From positions 3,251,934 to 3,315,933 of the forward strand of contig NZ_CP094972.1 of the NCBI RefSeq assembly GCF_025985425.1: DNA of 64,000 nt, written 5' to 3'. This DNA comes from Entomomonas sp. E2T0. GTDB taxonomy: Bacteria > Pseudomonadota > Gammaproteobacteria > Pseudomonadales > Pseudomonadaceae. The notes under the pieces were generated by a model. That model saw only the letters and a list, made by a program, of their open reading frames with translations, did no database searches and was not told the origin of the DNA. How positions within the stretch are numbered: the stretch's first letter is position 1; each line of letters opens with the position of its first letter. Of the stretch, positions 20,052 through 30,576 are shown one piece after another. The position numbers and the translations under genes are program-made.

Positions 20052-22235
20052 ATGACCAACCATACCCATCATCATGCCTGTGAGCATAAACATAACCATT
20101 TAGAAAATAAAGTAAAATCTACTGACAAGATAGATTTTTCTATTTCCCAACTACGCTGGGATAGTCTACTTATTCAAGATATGGACTGTCCAACGGAAGA
20201 ACGCCTTATTCGTGACAAGTTTAAGGGGGTTAATGCCATAGAACAATTAGAATTTAATCTTATAAAACGGGTATTAAAGGTTCGTCATAGTTATACCTCT
20301 ATTGAACCTCTACAACATATGATCAGTGAACTAGGTATGCAAGCTGTGCCCTATGATAATAGCCAAATATTGCATGTAAATACCTCCTACAAATCCACTA
20401 TCATGCTTATTATTGCAGGCTTTTTAGCCTTTACCGCAGAAATAATGCATTATTTAGCCATGCCTACATTAATAGTGGCTATTATCTCTCTTATTACTAT
20501 TGCATTCGTAGGTATCCCCACTTATTACAAAGGTTTTATTGCCCTCAAAAATAAAGCACTTAATATTAATGCACTCATGAGTATTGCTGTTACAGGTGCT
20601 ATATTTATTGGACAATGGCCTGAAGCTGCTATGGTAATAGTCCTTTTCACATTGGCTGAATATATTGAAACACTGTCTTTACAACGTGCTCGTAATGCTA
20701 TTAGCGAGTTATTACAACTAGCGCCAACTACCGCAGAAGTTGAGCAAGTTGATGGTTCTTGGCAAACAATTGCTGCTGAACAAATCACGTTAGACAGTAT
20801 TATTCGTGTTAAACCAGGTCAACGAGTAGCGCTTGATGGAGAAATAATTAATGGTCAAACGACTATTGATCAGTCAGCAATCACAGGAGAAAGTATGCCT
20901 GTTGAAAAAACTGTGGGCGATCCTGTCTTTGCTGGTACTGTTAATGGCAACCAAGCTTTTACTTTTAAAGTAACACGTATTGCTAATGATACAACTCTTG
21001 CTCGCATTATCCAGCGTGTTGAAGAAGCTCAAAGTAGTCGTGCTCCCACACAACGTTTTGTAGATCAGTTCTCTAAATACTATACCCCTATTGTTGTTGC
21101 TATAGCCTTATTGATTGCATTAATTACTATTCCTGTATGGGTCTATACAAACCAGTTTACGATTGATTGGATTTATAAAGCATTAGTATTATTGGTAATT
21201 GCTTGCCCTTGTGCACTAGTTATTTCCACCCCTGTTACTATAGTTAGTGGCCTAACTCGAGCAGCAAAATTAGGTATATTAATTAAAGGCGGGACTTATC
21301 TTGAACAAGGTAATAAATTACAGTGGTTAGCAGTTGATAAAACAGGCACATTAACTGCTGGTAAGCCATCACAAACTGATTATCAAGTACTTACTGATAT
21401 TAATGCTCAACAAATAGCTGGTAGTCTAGCTAACCATTCAGATCACCCAGTATCTATGGCTATTGCTCAAGCTACCAAGTTACCTTTACTCACTGTAGAA
21501 AATTTTGCAGCAATCCTTGGACAAGGTACGCAAGGTATTATTAATAGTGAGCAATATTACTTGGGTAATTATCGATTAATTCGAGAACTAGGGTTAGCTA
21601 CAGATGAACTAACCCATAAGTTACAATTGCTTGAAAAAGAGGGTAAAACCACCACTTTATTAGCTACATCAACTCAAGTAATTGCTATTTTTGCTGTAGC
21701 AGATACTTTAAAAGAAACCAGTAAACAGGCTATTAATGATCTTCACCGCTTAGGTATTAAAGTGATGATGTTAACAGGTGATAATCAATATACTGCTAAT
21801 ACCATCGCCCAACAAGTTGGTATTGATGAAGTTAAAGCAGATTTGTTGCCTGATGATAAGTTAACTGCTATAGAATCTAAAATTAAACAAGGTCAAACCA
21901 TTGGTATGGTAGGTGACGGTATAAATGATACCCCTGCACTAGCACGATCTGATATTGGTTTTGCAATGGGAGCAGCAGGTACTGATACAGCAATAGAAAC
22001 AGCTGATATTGCTTTAATGGATGACGATTTAAGAAAACTACCCTTGTTTATTCGCTTATCCAAAGCTACACGTCATATTCTTGTACAAAATATAAGTTTT
22101 GCTATTGGTATAAAGCTACTTTTCCTAATTATTACGCTATTAGGTTACGGTACACTCTGGATGGCTATATTTGCGGATATTGGTGTCAGTCTATTAGTAG
22201 TATTTAATGGCCTTAGGTTACTTATGTTCAAATAA
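20052..22235 (+). CDS. cadA: Cd2+/Zn2+-exporting P-type ATPase
   Basis: 727 residues. The N-terminus is His-rich (nine His in the first 20 residues), then a metal-binding domain with DCPTEE (45-50) in place of the usual CxxC, a variant known in CadA proteins. Membrane metal site C-P-C at 385-387, phosphorylated Asp in DKTGTLT (D429), TGES actuator ('ITGESMPVEK'), SDHPVS nucleotide-binding HP motif, and GDGINDTPAL hinge. It pumps Zn, Cd or Pb out of the cytoplasm. The MerR-type operator upstream fits metal induction. Confidence 0.94.
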   Translation: MTNHTHHHACEHKHNHLENKVKSTDKIDFSISQLRWDSLLIQDMDCPTEERLIRDKFKGVNAIEQLEFNLIKRVLKVRHSYTSIEPLQHMISELGMQAVPYDNSQILHVNTSYKSTIMLIIAGFLAFTAEIMHYLAMPTLIVAIISLITIAFVGIPTYYKGFIALKNKALNINALMSIAVTGAIFIGQWPEAAMVIVLFTLAEYIETLSLQRARNAISELLQLAPTTAEVEQVDGSWQTIAAEQITLDSIIRVKPGQRVALDGEIINGQTTIDQSAITGESMPVEKTVGDPVFAGTVNGNQAFTFKVTRIANDTTLARIIQRVEEAQSSRAPTQRFVDQFSKYYTPIVVAIALLIALITIPVWVYTNQFTIDWIYKALVLLVIACPCALVISTPVTIVSGLTRAAKLGILIKGGTYLEQGNKLQWLAVDKTGTLTAGKPSQTDYQVLTDINAQQIAGSLANHSDHPVSMAIAQATKLPLLTVENFAAILGQGTQGIINSEQYYLGNYRLIRELGLATDELTHKLQLLEKEGKTTTLLATSTQVIAIFAVADTLKETSKQAINDLHRLGIKVMMLTGDNQYTANTIAQQVGIDEVKADLLPDDKLTAIESKIKQGQTIGMVGDGINDTPALARSDIGFAMGAAGTDTAIETADIALMDDDLRKLPLFIRLSKATRHILVQNISFAIGIKLLFLIITLLGYGTLWMAIFADIGVSLLVVFNGLRLLMFK

Positions 22236-22329
22236 CTACTTATTTTTCTTAATGCCCAGCACCTGCATAGTTACCACCCTAAAAACGCACTGCAGGTGAA
22301 TCTGGGTTAAGTTCCTCATTTTTTTGTTA

Positions 22330-23247
22330 TTAATTACGGGAAGCCACTACTTGTGGTGTCAAATAAGTCCGCCTAAAATACTCTTGGAAACAACGTCTAC
22401 TTGGTGTCATTTCCATGTTTTCTGACCGTGCCAAACCAATGCTTAAAGATGGAACAGGCGTTACTAGATTTTTAGTAACAATACGTCTCCCTTCTAGAGA
22501 CCATGGTCTATAAACCATATCAGACAATATAGTTATACCAGACTCATTAGCTACCATATTCCTTATTGCCTCAATAGAAATAGTTGTTAAACGAATATTT
22601 AATGAGTGATTGTGTTGTTTCCAGTATTTCTCACTCACTTGTTCGGCTTCAGCTACATTTAAAAGAATATAAGGTTCATCTGCAATATCTGCAAAACTAA
22701 TACTATCTTTCTCTGCTAAAGGATGTTTAGCAGGCAACCATAAATGTCTTGGGGAATTTAATAAGTTTTCTATTACTATTTTATCTGAATCAATATTAGA
22801 AGCAGAAACTATTGACATATCATACTGGCCATTAACTAACCCTTTCTCTATTTCCTTATGAGTGCACTCATGTAGCTTAATGGTTAAATTAGGATAAGCT
22901 AAAGATAATCGTTTTATATGATAAGGTAAAACATAACCTATTATTGTAAAGCTAGCTGCAATATTTAAAGTTCCAGTAATTGCATTAGTGGGAACAGGAT
23001 CATTTATTGCATCTTCTACTGCCCCTAAAATAGCATAAGCATGATTTAAAAAATGTCGACCACTATCTGTTAAAACCATACCTTGTGGGGTACGTACAAA
23101 CAACTGTGCATTTAAAATTCTTTCCAACTCTTGAATAGCTGTAGTCACTGATGACTGGGAGATATTTAAATAAATTGCAGCTTGTGAAACTTGGCCTATT
23201 TCTGCTGCTGCCACAAAATACTTAATTTGTCGTAATGAAAGAGGCAT
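22330..23247 (-). CDS. LysR-family transcriptional regulator
   Basis: 305 residues from the ATG at 23247, chosen for a GGTGG site upstream; an ATG at 23259 is possible. N-terminal winged helix 'LRQIKYFVAAAEIGQVSQAAIYLNISQSSVTTAIQELER' and an effector domain with 'HPLAEKDSISFADIADEPYILLN'. It has a family resemblance to CatM/CbbR-like regulators; the target is unknown because the neighbours are an unrelated ATPase and a GST. Confidence 0.9.
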   Translation of the reverse strand: MPLSLRQIKYFVAAAEIGQVSQAAIYLNISQSSVTTAIQELERILNAQLFVRTPQGMVLTDSGRHFLNHAYAILGAVEDAINDPVPTNAITGTLNIAASFTIIGYVLPYHIKRLSLAYPNLTIKLHECTHKEIEKGLVNGQYDMSIVSASNIDSDKIVIENLLNSPRHLWLPAKHPLAEKDSISFADIADEPYILLNVAEAEQVSEKYWKQHNHSLNIRLTTISIEAIRNMVANESGITILSDMVYRPWSLEGRRIVTKNLVTPVPSLSIGLARSENMEMTPSRRCFQEYFRRTYLTPQVVASRN

Positions 23248-23617
23248 TATTACCACCATTATCTGATTTTCAGAATGCTTACTATCTAATAATCATTCTT
23301 TTCAATAATACTTTGATAGTGTATTGTACTTATCCATAGGATCATACTAGTTTTACTAATCCAAAGTTGTATTTTTTCAGCTTAAAAAACTAGTTAAAAT
23401 GATACTAGAATTGATGATGCTCTAAATAATATAGTTATTTTTTCATGTTGGATAACTATTTTTTTAAGCATATCAATTGAGTTATTTAATTATTAATATA
23501 CGTTTATTATATAAGTAGTAAACCATAATAATTAAATTAGCTCATTGGCAAAAATTAACACTTCTGTGTAGGCTTGCCTCCCTGTTTAAGCAAAATAATC
23601 TCTCATGCTAAAAACAA
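23248..23617. other. Non-coding stretch upstream of the LysR gene
   Basis: About 370 AT-rich bases between the LysR start and the terminator of the GST gene. Apart from the LysR promoter that must be here, I see no ORF or RNA gene. Confidence 0.45.
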
Positions 23618-23650
23618 AAGAAATCCCCAGTTCGCTGGGGATTTCTTTAT
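23617..23650 (-). terminator. Terminator of the GST gene (UUCG-type loop)
   Basis: Perfect 12-bp arms AGAAATCCCCAG (23619-23630) and CTGGGGATTTCT (23635-23646) around TTCG, with T-runs on both sides. Confidence 0.93.
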
Positions 23651-23657
23651 GTATTTT

Positions 23658-24359
23658 TTAATTATCAGCTTGCAAACGATAAGGCTCTAACACAGCTAAA
23701 AAATCATGTTCATTCTTAGCATCATTCTGCCAAGCCATTACACTAGGTAATGCTTCTATGCGACTAACATATTGTTCCACAAGCTCAGGTAATGCTATTT
23801 GATAGGTACGAAAACGAGCACATATTGGCGCATAAAAAGCATCGATAATTGAAAACTCACCACATAATAAGGGACCATTTGACTGACTTAACAAACCTGA
23901 CCAAAGGCAAAATATTCTTTCTATATCAGTCACTACATTTGATTGATCCCTTAATATTAATTTACCCTGCTTCGCTAGAGAAGCCTCTATATTAAATGTT
24001 AATGCACTGCGTAACGCCATAAAGCCACTATGCATTTCTGCACAAGCACTTCGCGCTTTAGCACGCAAGACAAGATCACTAGGCCAAAGCTGTTTATCAG
24101 GATGTTGCTCTGCCAAATATTCACAAATAGCTAAAGAATCCCAAACAGCTAAATCACCTTGTTCATGATCAATTAATAACGGTACTTTACCTGTAGGGCT
24201 TACGGCACTCATCGATCGCTTAAAAGCTGAATCAGGATTACGGTAATCCATACGTAATTTAACTTCCGTAAACTCAATGCCAGCCTGCTTCATCAATATC
24301 CAAGGGCGCATAGACCATGAAGAATAATTTTTATTGCCAATATAAAGTGAATAACGCAT
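23658..24359 (-). CDS. Glutathione S-transferase family protein
   Basis: 233 residues. Thioredoxin-fold N-domain ('LYIGNKNYSSWSMRPWILMKQAGI', with the S-S-W-S catalytic region; 'GKVPLLIDHEQGDLAVWDSLAICEYL' is the cis-Pro and glutathione-binding part) and an all-helical C-domain. The S-x-W-S-x-R-P start resembles the YfcF/zeta-like bacterial subgroup. Substrate unknown. AGGGGA ribosome site. Single gene. Confidence 0.9.
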   Translation of the reverse strand: MRYSLYIGNKNYSSWSMRPWILMKQAGIEFTEVKLRMDYRNPDSAFKRSMSAVSPTGKVPLLIDHEQGDLAVWDSLAICEYLAEQHPDKQLWPSDLVLRAKARSACAEMHSGFMALRSALTFNIEASLAKQGKLILRDQSNVVTDIERIFCLWSGLLSQSNGPLLCGEFSIIDAFYAPICARFRTYQIALPELVEQYVSRIEALPSVMAWQNDAKNEHDFLAVLEPYRLQADN

Positions 24360-24444
24360 CTTTATCCCCTATCAATAAATGAATAACTTCTATTCTAACA
24401 GCAATTATTTACAACTATCTTACTGTTAATTATTTTTCATAAAA

Positions 24445-24476
24445 TGAAAATCCCCAGCTATGCTGAGGATTTTAGT
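24445..24476 (-). terminator. Terminator of the D-serine operon
   Basis: Arms AAAATCCCCAGC (24447-24458) and GCTGAGGATTTT (24462-24473), one mismatch, 3-base loop. It lies just after dsdA. Confidence 0.85.
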
Positions 24477-24491
24477 TGTTGACGTAAATGA

Positions 24492-25850
24492 TTAATTATC
24501 TTGCTTAAGTAAGTTTTCACCTTTTTCAATATACTGCTTCATTTCAGCTTCTGGCACCATACTACCACCTGTTACCCAAGCGATATGAGTAGCTTGCTGT
24601 AATTGTTCAGGAGTAAATTTCATCCGCTCAATATATTGCTTATCGCGCAATACATCATATATACCAGGAATACCCGCAGCAGCTGAAGGTTCTATATAGA
24701 TCTTTTCTTGCTGTGCTAATAATGCTAATAAACGGTACATTTCATCATCATCTAACGTGAAATAACCATCTAATAGATATTGCATCGCCTTACCAACAAA
24801 TCCAGAAGGACGACCTACTGCTAAACCATCAGCAGCAGTCATATTATCTATACCAAAATCTTGTACTGAGGTTTTGTCATGTAATCCTGTATACACACCT
24901 AAAAACATACAAGGGGCATGAGTAGGCTCACTAAAAACACAATGTACTGCATCACCAAACTGAGCTTTTAAACCAAAAGCAACACCACCTGGCCCACCAC
25001 CGACACCACAAGGTAGATAGATAAATAATGGATGATCTTGATCCACTTTTACAGATAATGCTTGCAATTGGCCAGCCAAACGATAGGCGGCAACAGCATA
25101 ACCCAAGAATAAATTTTTAGAGTTTTCATCATCCACAAAATAACACATAGGATCATTTTCAGCCTCTTTACGACCCTTAGCAACGGCCTCAGAATAATCA
25201 GAGTCATATTCAACTACATTAACACCATGTGCTCTTAATTTATCCTTTTTCCACTGTCGTGCGTCTGCTGACATATGCACGCTGGCTTTAAAACCTAACT
25301 TAGCGCTCATAATACCGATAGACAAGCCAAGATTACCTGTCGATCCTACTGCTACTGCATATTGAGAGAAAAACGCCTTAAACTCAGGATCTGCTAACTT
25401 ACTATAATCATCTGTTAATGCTAACTTCCCTGCTTTAATAGCTAATTCTTCTGCATGTTTTAACACTTCATAAATACCACCACGAGCTTTAATAGAACCA
25501 CTAATGGGTAAATGACTATCAAGTTTTAACCATAAATTTCCTGATGAAGTCGCCTGATAATGTTTATCTAGTGCTTGTTGATAATTAGGTACAGCGATTA
25601 AAGGAGATTCTAAAATCCCTAATTGATGCCTAGTCTCAGGAAAAACTTTGGCCAAATAAGGACTAAAACGTTTTAGCCTTGCAGCAGCATCCTTAATATC
25701 TTCAACTGTAAGACCAACATCAGGTAAAGCTTCAACAGTTTTCTTAACAGCAGGATTAAACCAAGTAGCTTCTCGTAATTTTACTAAGTCTTCAATCAAT
25801 GGGTAATCTTTGTACCATTGTTCTAATGTTTTACCATGAATCTCTTTCAT
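24492..25850 (-). CDS. dsdA: D-serine ammonia-lyase
   Basis: 452 residues, close to the E. coli enzyme. Fold type II PLP enzyme: the PLP lysine in '[21 protein letters not shown]' and the phosphate-binding loop '[19 protein letters not shown]'; '[16 protein letters not shown]' is also conserved. It converts D-serine to pyruvate and ammonia in the cytoplasm, removing a toxic amino acid and using it as carbon and nitrogen source. Fifteen bases after dsdX on the same strand. Confidence 0.96.
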   Translation of the reverse strand: MKEIHGKTLEQWYKDYPLIEDLVKLREATWFNPAVKKTVEALPDVGLTVEDIKDAAARLKRFSPYLAKVFPETRHQLGILESPLIAVPNYQQALDKHYQATSSGNLWLKLDSHLPISGSIKARGGIYEVLKHAEELAIKAGKLALTDDYSKLADPEFKAFFSQYAVAVGSTGNLGLSIGIMSAKLGFKASVHMSADARQWKKDKLRAHGVNVVEYDSDYSEAVAKGRKEAENDPMCYFVDDENSKNLFLGYAVAAYRLAGQLQALSVKVDQDHPLFIYLPCGVGGGPGGVAFGLKAQFGDAVHCVFSEPTHAPCMFLGVYTGLHDKTSVQDFGIDNMTAADGLAVGRPSGFVGKAMQYLLDGYFTLDDDEMYRLLALLAQQEKIYIEPSAAAGIPGIYDVLRDKQYIERMKFTPEQLQQATHIAWVTGGSMVPEAEMKQYIEKGENLLKQDN

Positions 25851-25865
25851 TTTATTACCCTCAAG

Positions 25866-27206
25866 CTAAAGAAACATATTCAATAACAAAGCACCACCTA
25901 ATCCTGTAATAGAAGCAAGCGTTGTAGCTACTGTTAATCGTTTAATAGTTTCAGTCATTGTTAACCCTAAATACTCTTTAACCAACCAGAAAAAGCTGTC
26001 TGTTACTTGAGTTAAAGCAATAGCACCCGCACCAATAGCAATGGCCATCACTTCTGGTTTTAATTCAGGGTGACCAGATAGCATTGGTAATACAATACCT
26101 GCTGCGCTGATCATAGCTACCGTAGCTGAACCTACAGCAAAATGAAGTAAAGCTGCAATTAACCAAGCTAAAACTACTGGACTAATTGGCAATGTAGAAA
26201 GTGCTTCCTTCAAACCATTACCCACACCACTGACACTTAACACTTCACTAAAAGCACCGCCAGCACCAATGATAAGTAGAATACCCGCTATGGGCGTAAA
26301 ACCTTTTTCTGAAATACTTAATAACTCAGTTAAATTAAGCCCTCTTGCTAAACCTAAACTCCAATAAGCAAAAAATACGGAAATTAATAACGCCGTAATG
26401 GGATTACCTATAAAAGAAATCATTGGCATTAATGCAGAGTCTTTAGCTACCCAAATCACTAATAATGTTTTACCTACCATAATAAGCAGTGGTAATAAGA
26501 TAGTGAAAAGAGTAATCCCAAAACCGGGTAATTGTTTATTTAAAGAAGCTGCTGTAGTTGCTGTCATTTGATCATTAGGCTCATTATCTAGCACATTACG
26601 ACAGAAAAACTTAACAAAAAGAGGTCCCCCAACAATTGCGCAAGGAAGACCAACTAATAAACCAAATACAATAACTTTACCAATATCTGCACCTAATGTA
26701 GCAGCAATAGACATGGCAGCAGGATGTGGAGGTACAATACAATGTACTGTCATTAATGATACAGCCAGTGGCAAACCTACTTTCAAACGTGAAATACCAG
26801 CATCTTTAGCCACTACCAGTACCAAGGGGACTAATAATACAAAACCTACCTCAACAAACACGGGTATACCTGCAATAAAACCAACAAGCATCATTACCCA
26901 TGTTGCCCGGGATTTACCCAACTTATCTAGTAAGGTACTTGCAATACGTTCAGCACCACCAGAGACTTCCAACATCTTTCCTAAAATAGCACCAAATCCA
27001 ATAATTAAGGTTAAAAATCCTAATGTACCACCTACCCCTTTCTCAACCACATCAGGAATACTATCAATAGGCATCCCTGTAGTAATACCAACAAAAAACG
27101 CAGCCAACACTAAAGCAATAGAAGCATGTAATTTACATTTCACAATTAGTATGACAATCATTGCAATAGCAACGATTAAAATACCAACTAACATGGTAGT
27201 TGACAT
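25866..27206 (-). CDS. dsdX: D-serine permease (GntP family)
   Basis: About 446 residues from the ATG at 27206, which follows a GGGGG site; an upstream in-frame start at 27230 is less likely. About 12 hydrophobic segments with the GntP signature regions ('GFGAILGKMLEVSGGAERIA', 'PVFVEVGFVLLVPLV', 'PPHPAAMSIA'). Its place between dsdC and dsdA identifies it as the D-serine proton symporter DsdX rather than a gluconate permease. Confidence 0.93.
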   Translation of the reverse strand: MSTTMLVGILIVAIAMIVILIVKCKLHASIALVLAAFFVGITTGMPIDSIPDVVEKGVGGTLGFLTLIIGFGAILGKMLEVSGGAERIASTLLDKLGKSRATWVMMLVGFIAGIPVFVEVGFVLLVPLVLVVAKDAGISRLKVGLPLAVSLMTVHCIVPPHPAAMSIAATLGADIGKVIVFGLLVGLPCAIVGGPLFVKFFCRNVLDNEPNDQMTATTAASLNKQLPGFGITLFTILLPLLIMVGKTLLVIWVAKDSALMPMISFIGNPITALLISVFFAYWSLGLARGLNLTELLSISEKGFTPIAGILLIIGAGGAFSEVLSVSGVGNGLKEALSTLPISPVVLAWLIAALLHFAVGSATVAMISAAGIVLPMLSGHPELKPEVMAIAIGAGAIALTQVTDSFFWLVKEYLGLTMTETIKRLTVATTLASITGLGGALLLNMFL

Positions 27207-27477
27207 AAAGTATTTCCCCCAAGTATTCAATTTTAAGTAATTAGCTAACTAAAAATCTTCCACAAAAACATCATACTTACTTAAAAGTAGGGCAACAAAA
27301 GATAAATTTGCAGTACATAACTGAATATTTTTCATCTGTAGACCTATATCACTCTTTATTAGAATTAAATTAAAGAACTAGTTATATAGGTATTTATCTT
27401 GCTAGGAGGATTAGCATGTTAAATGCTTAATGCTTTTTAAAACTCAAAATATTAATTTATAGGAGAAATTATTATAT

Positions 27478-28482
27478 TTAAAAAGAACCCACATGTTCTT
27501 TATCACTTTGCGCACCTTGCTGTTTGATCCAATCTAAAAACACACTTAATTTAGGTGGAATATGTTGTAGTCTTGGCCACACAAGATAATAATGAAAATG
27601 AGTTTTTAATGCTGGAATTGCAAAAGGTGTTATTAGCCGACCTGTTGCTAACCAGTTATGTACTAAATGTAAACGCCCCATAGCAACCCCTGTATGATAA
27701 ATAGCAGCATAGGCGGCTGATCTAGAACTATCAAATGTAATGACTGAACGACTATTTGGTAATTCTATGTGCATTTGTTTACACCAAATATGCCACTCTG
27801 CATCCAAAGCTGCAAAATGCCATGCTTTGGCATCATGTAATAGAGTACACTTTGCTAGATTTTCTGGTTGGTTAATTAAATTATACTGAGCTGCATAAGT
27901 TTGACTGCATACAGGAAAAATCTCTTCTTCCATAAAGCATTCACTATTAAAACCTGGAAAATGCCCATTACTGTAATAAAGTGCTACATCAATAGCTTGC
28001 GATTGAAAATTAGCCTGTTCATTACCTGTCCGAATATTTAATTGGATTGCTGGATAGCGTTGAGTAAAATCGACTAACCGAGGAATAAGCCAATCCTCAG
28101 CAACACTGGGATGAGAGAAAATATTTAATGAACCAGATAATTCATTACTGCGAATATCCTGAATTTCTAGATTAATTTTAGCAAAGCTATCTTTTAATAC
28201 GCCGTATAAACGTTCCCCTTCATTCGTTAATTTTATTTTACGAGCAAAACGATGAAATAATAAAAAACCTAGTTGTTTCTCCAATTTACCGATACGATGG
28301 CTAACCGCACTAGGTGATAAATATAAGTTTTCTGCAGCTGCTTGAAAGCTTAGAGAACGTGCAGCATAAATGAAAGTTTGTAAATTAATTAAGTATTGAT
28401 CATTTAATATTGTCTTCTGATTTAATAAACTCTGATCCAATGCCCCAACCTTCGTTTTATCCACTGCAAAAGGCTCTTTCAT
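27478..28482 (-). CDS. dsdC: LysR-family activator of D-serine catabolism (DsdC)
   Basis: 334 residues. The winged helix begins only at about residue 32 ('INLQTFIYAARSLSFQAAAENLYLSPSAVSHRIGKLEKQLG'), after an unusual charged extension, then a LysR effector domain with 'GSLNIFSHPSVAEDWLIPRLVDF'. Strong resemblance to E. coli DsdC and its context prove its role: it activates dsdXA with D-serine. In E. coli dsdC is divergent; here it is in the same direction, separated from dsdX by 271 bases of likely operator. Confidence 0.9.
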   Translation of the reverse strand: MKEPFAVDKTKVGALDQSLLNQKTILNDQYLINLQTFIYAARSLSFQAAAENLYLSPSAVSHRIGKLEKQLGFLLFHRFARKIKLTNEGERLYGVLKDSFAKINLEIQDIRSNELSGSLNIFSHPSVAEDWLIPRLVDFTQRYPAIQLNIRTGNEQANFQSQAIDVALYYSNGHFPGFNSECFMEEEIFPVCSQTYAAQYNLINQPENLAKCTLLHDAKAWHFAALDAEWHIWCKQMHIELPNSRSVITFDSSRSAAYAAIYHTGVAMGRLHLVHNWLATGRLITPFAIPALKTHFHYYLVWPRLQHIPPKLSVFLDWIKQQGAQSDKEHVGSF

Positions 28483-28598
28483 ATCTTTACCAACCTACAT
28501 TTAAAAGGAGACTTTTACCTATCAATCAACCATGACTCAATATACAATTTAATTAAACACTAATTATTGTTTTATAACATTAAATTTTAAGGCATCTA

Positions 28599-28634
28599 TA
28601 AAAAAATCCCCAGACTATGCTGGGGATTTTTTAA
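28599..28634 (-). terminator. Terminator after typA
   Basis: Arms AAAAAATCCCCAG (28601-28613) and CTGGGGATTTTTT (28620-28632). Same core AAATCCCCAG as the two terminators at 23619 and 24447. Confidence 0.92.
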
Positions 28635-28645
28635 CTAAACTAACT

Positions 28646-30463
28646 TTAGTCTTTGCTACGCTCGGCACGTTTACGATCATTCTCATCAAGAATTTTCTTA
28701 CGTAAGCGGATGGATTTAGGTGTTACTTCCACTAATTCATCATCATCAATAAACTCTAATGCTTGCTCTAAAGTAAACTTGATAGGTGGTACTAATTGAA
28801 TAGTTTCATCATTACCCGAAGCACGCATATTATCTAGTTTTTTACCTTTAGTAGGGTTAACAACAAGGTCATTACCACGTGAGTGAATACCCACGATCAT
28901 ACCCTCATAACACTCCATACCAGGCTCAACAAATAAACGTCCACGGTCTTGTAAAGTAGTTAATGAGTAGGCCAAGATTTTACCTGCTGCCATAGCTACT
29001 AATACACCACTTTGACGATGCTCTACATCACCTTCTTTCATTTTGCCATAGTGGCTAAAAGTGCTGGTTAAAATACCTGTACCTGAAGTCATGGTTAAGA
29101 ATTGGTTACGAAAGCCAATTAAGCCACGTGAAGGTACTGTATATTCTAAACGAACGCGACCTTTACCGTCAGGAATCATATTCGAGAGATCACCTTTACG
29201 TAATCCCATTTGTTCCATAATAGCGCCTTGATGTTGTTCTTCAAGGTCAATGGTTACATTCTCATAAGGCTCTTGTTTCTCACCATCTACTTCTTTAATA
29301 ATCACTTCTGGACGAGATACACCCAACTCAAACCCTTCACGGCGCATACTTTCAATTAATACAGAAAGATGTAACTCACCACGGCCTGAAACTTTGAACT
29401 TCTCAGCTGAATCACCTTCTTCAACACGTAAAGCAACGTTATGTAATAACTCTTTCTCTAAACGCTCTTTGATATTACGGCTAGTAACAAATTTACCTTC
29501 TTTACCAGCAAAAGGAGAGTCATTTACTTGGAAAGTCATACTTACAGTAGGTTCATCTACTGTTAAGGCTGGCATAGCTTCAACATTTTGTGGGTCACAC
29601 AAAGTATCAGAAATAAATAGTTGATCAAAACCATTAATACAAACAATATCACCTGCTTGTGCTTCTTCTACATCAACACGATGTAAACCATGGTAGCCCA
29701 TAATTTTTAAGATACGACCATTACGTTTTTTACCGTTCATATCAATAGCAACAACAGGTGAGTTAGCTTTGATCTTACCACGTGCAATACGACCAATACC
29801 AATCACGCCTAAATAGCTACTGTAATCCAAAGCAGAAATTTGCATTTGGAATGAACCATCCACATCCACTTTAGGAGCTGGTACACGATCAATAATGGTT
29901 TGGAATAAAGGTGTTAAATCTTCTGCCATTTCACTAGGATCAAGCCCTGCAATACCATTTAACGCACTAGCATAAACAATAGGGAAATCTAACTGATCTT
30001 CAGTAGCACCTAAGTTATCAAATAAATCAAATACTTGGTCAATCACCCAATCAGGGCGTGCACCAGGACGGTCTACTTTATTAACTACCACAATAGGTCT
30101 TAAGCCAGCTTGGAAAGCCTTTTGCGTTACAAAGCGAGTTTGTGGCATAGGGCCATCTACAGCATCAACTAACAATAGAACAGAGTCTACCATTGACATT
30201 ACACGCTCTACTTCACCACCAAAGTCAGCATGGCCAGGGGTATCTACGATATTAATGTTATAGCCATTCCAACTAATTGCTGTATTTTTAGCTAGAATAG
30301 TAATACCACGTTCTTTTTCTTGATCATTACTATCCATCACACGCTCAGAATCTAATTCTTTACGCTCTAATGTGCCCGACTGTCTCAATAATTTATCAAC
30401 AATGGTTGTTTTTCCATGGTCAACGTGGGCAATAATAGCAATGTTGCGTAAGTTCTCAATCAC
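28646..30463 (-). CDS. typA: Translational GTPase TypA/BipA
   Basis: 605 residues, full length. G1 'HVDHGKTT' (13-20), switch II '[15 protein letters not shown]', G4 'NKVD', then domains II, III and V and the TypA C-terminal domain ('[13 protein letters not shown]' and '[19 protein letters not shown]'). It acts on the ribosome, aiding 50S assembly at low temperature and translation under stress. ThiI lies upstream on the same strand, the order found in Pseudomonas. Confidence 0.97.
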   Translation of the reverse strand: MIENLRNIAIIAHVDHGKTTIVDKLLRQSGTLERKELDSERVMDSNDQEKERGITILAKNTAISWNGYNINIVDTPGHADFGGEVERVMSMVDSVLLLVDAVDGPMPQTRFVTQKAFQAGLRPIVVVNKVDRPGARPDWVIDQVFDLFDNLGATEDQLDFPIVYASALNGIAGLDPSEMAEDLTPLFQTIIDRVPAPKVDVDGSFQMQISALDYSSYLGVIGIGRIARGKIKANSPVVAIDMNGKKRNGRILKIMGYHGLHRVDVEEAQAGDIVCINGFDQLFISDTLCDPQNVEAMPALTVDEPTVSMTFQVNDSPFAGKEGKFVTSRNIKERLEKELLHNVALRVEEGDSAEKFKVSGRGELHLSVLIESMRREGFELGVSRPEVIIKEVDGEKQEPYENVTIDLEEQHQGAIMEQMGLRKGDLSNMIPDGKGRVRLEYTVPSRGLIGFRNQFLTMTSGTGILTSTFSHYGKMKEGDVEHRQSGVLVAMAAGKILAYSLTTLQDRGRLFVEPGMECYEGMIVGIHSRGNDLVVNPTKGKKLDNMRASGNDETIQLVPPIKFTLEQALEFIDDDELVEVTPKSIRLRKKILDENDRKRAERSKD

Positions 30464-30576
30464 AATAAAATCTCAAATAAAAATGAATAAAATAAGTTGT
30501 TTGGTAACGCTGTTATTTTTAGCAGGTTGTGTCGGGTGGGTGGTGACGATCACTACTTGCAAAATGCATAGAGTAT

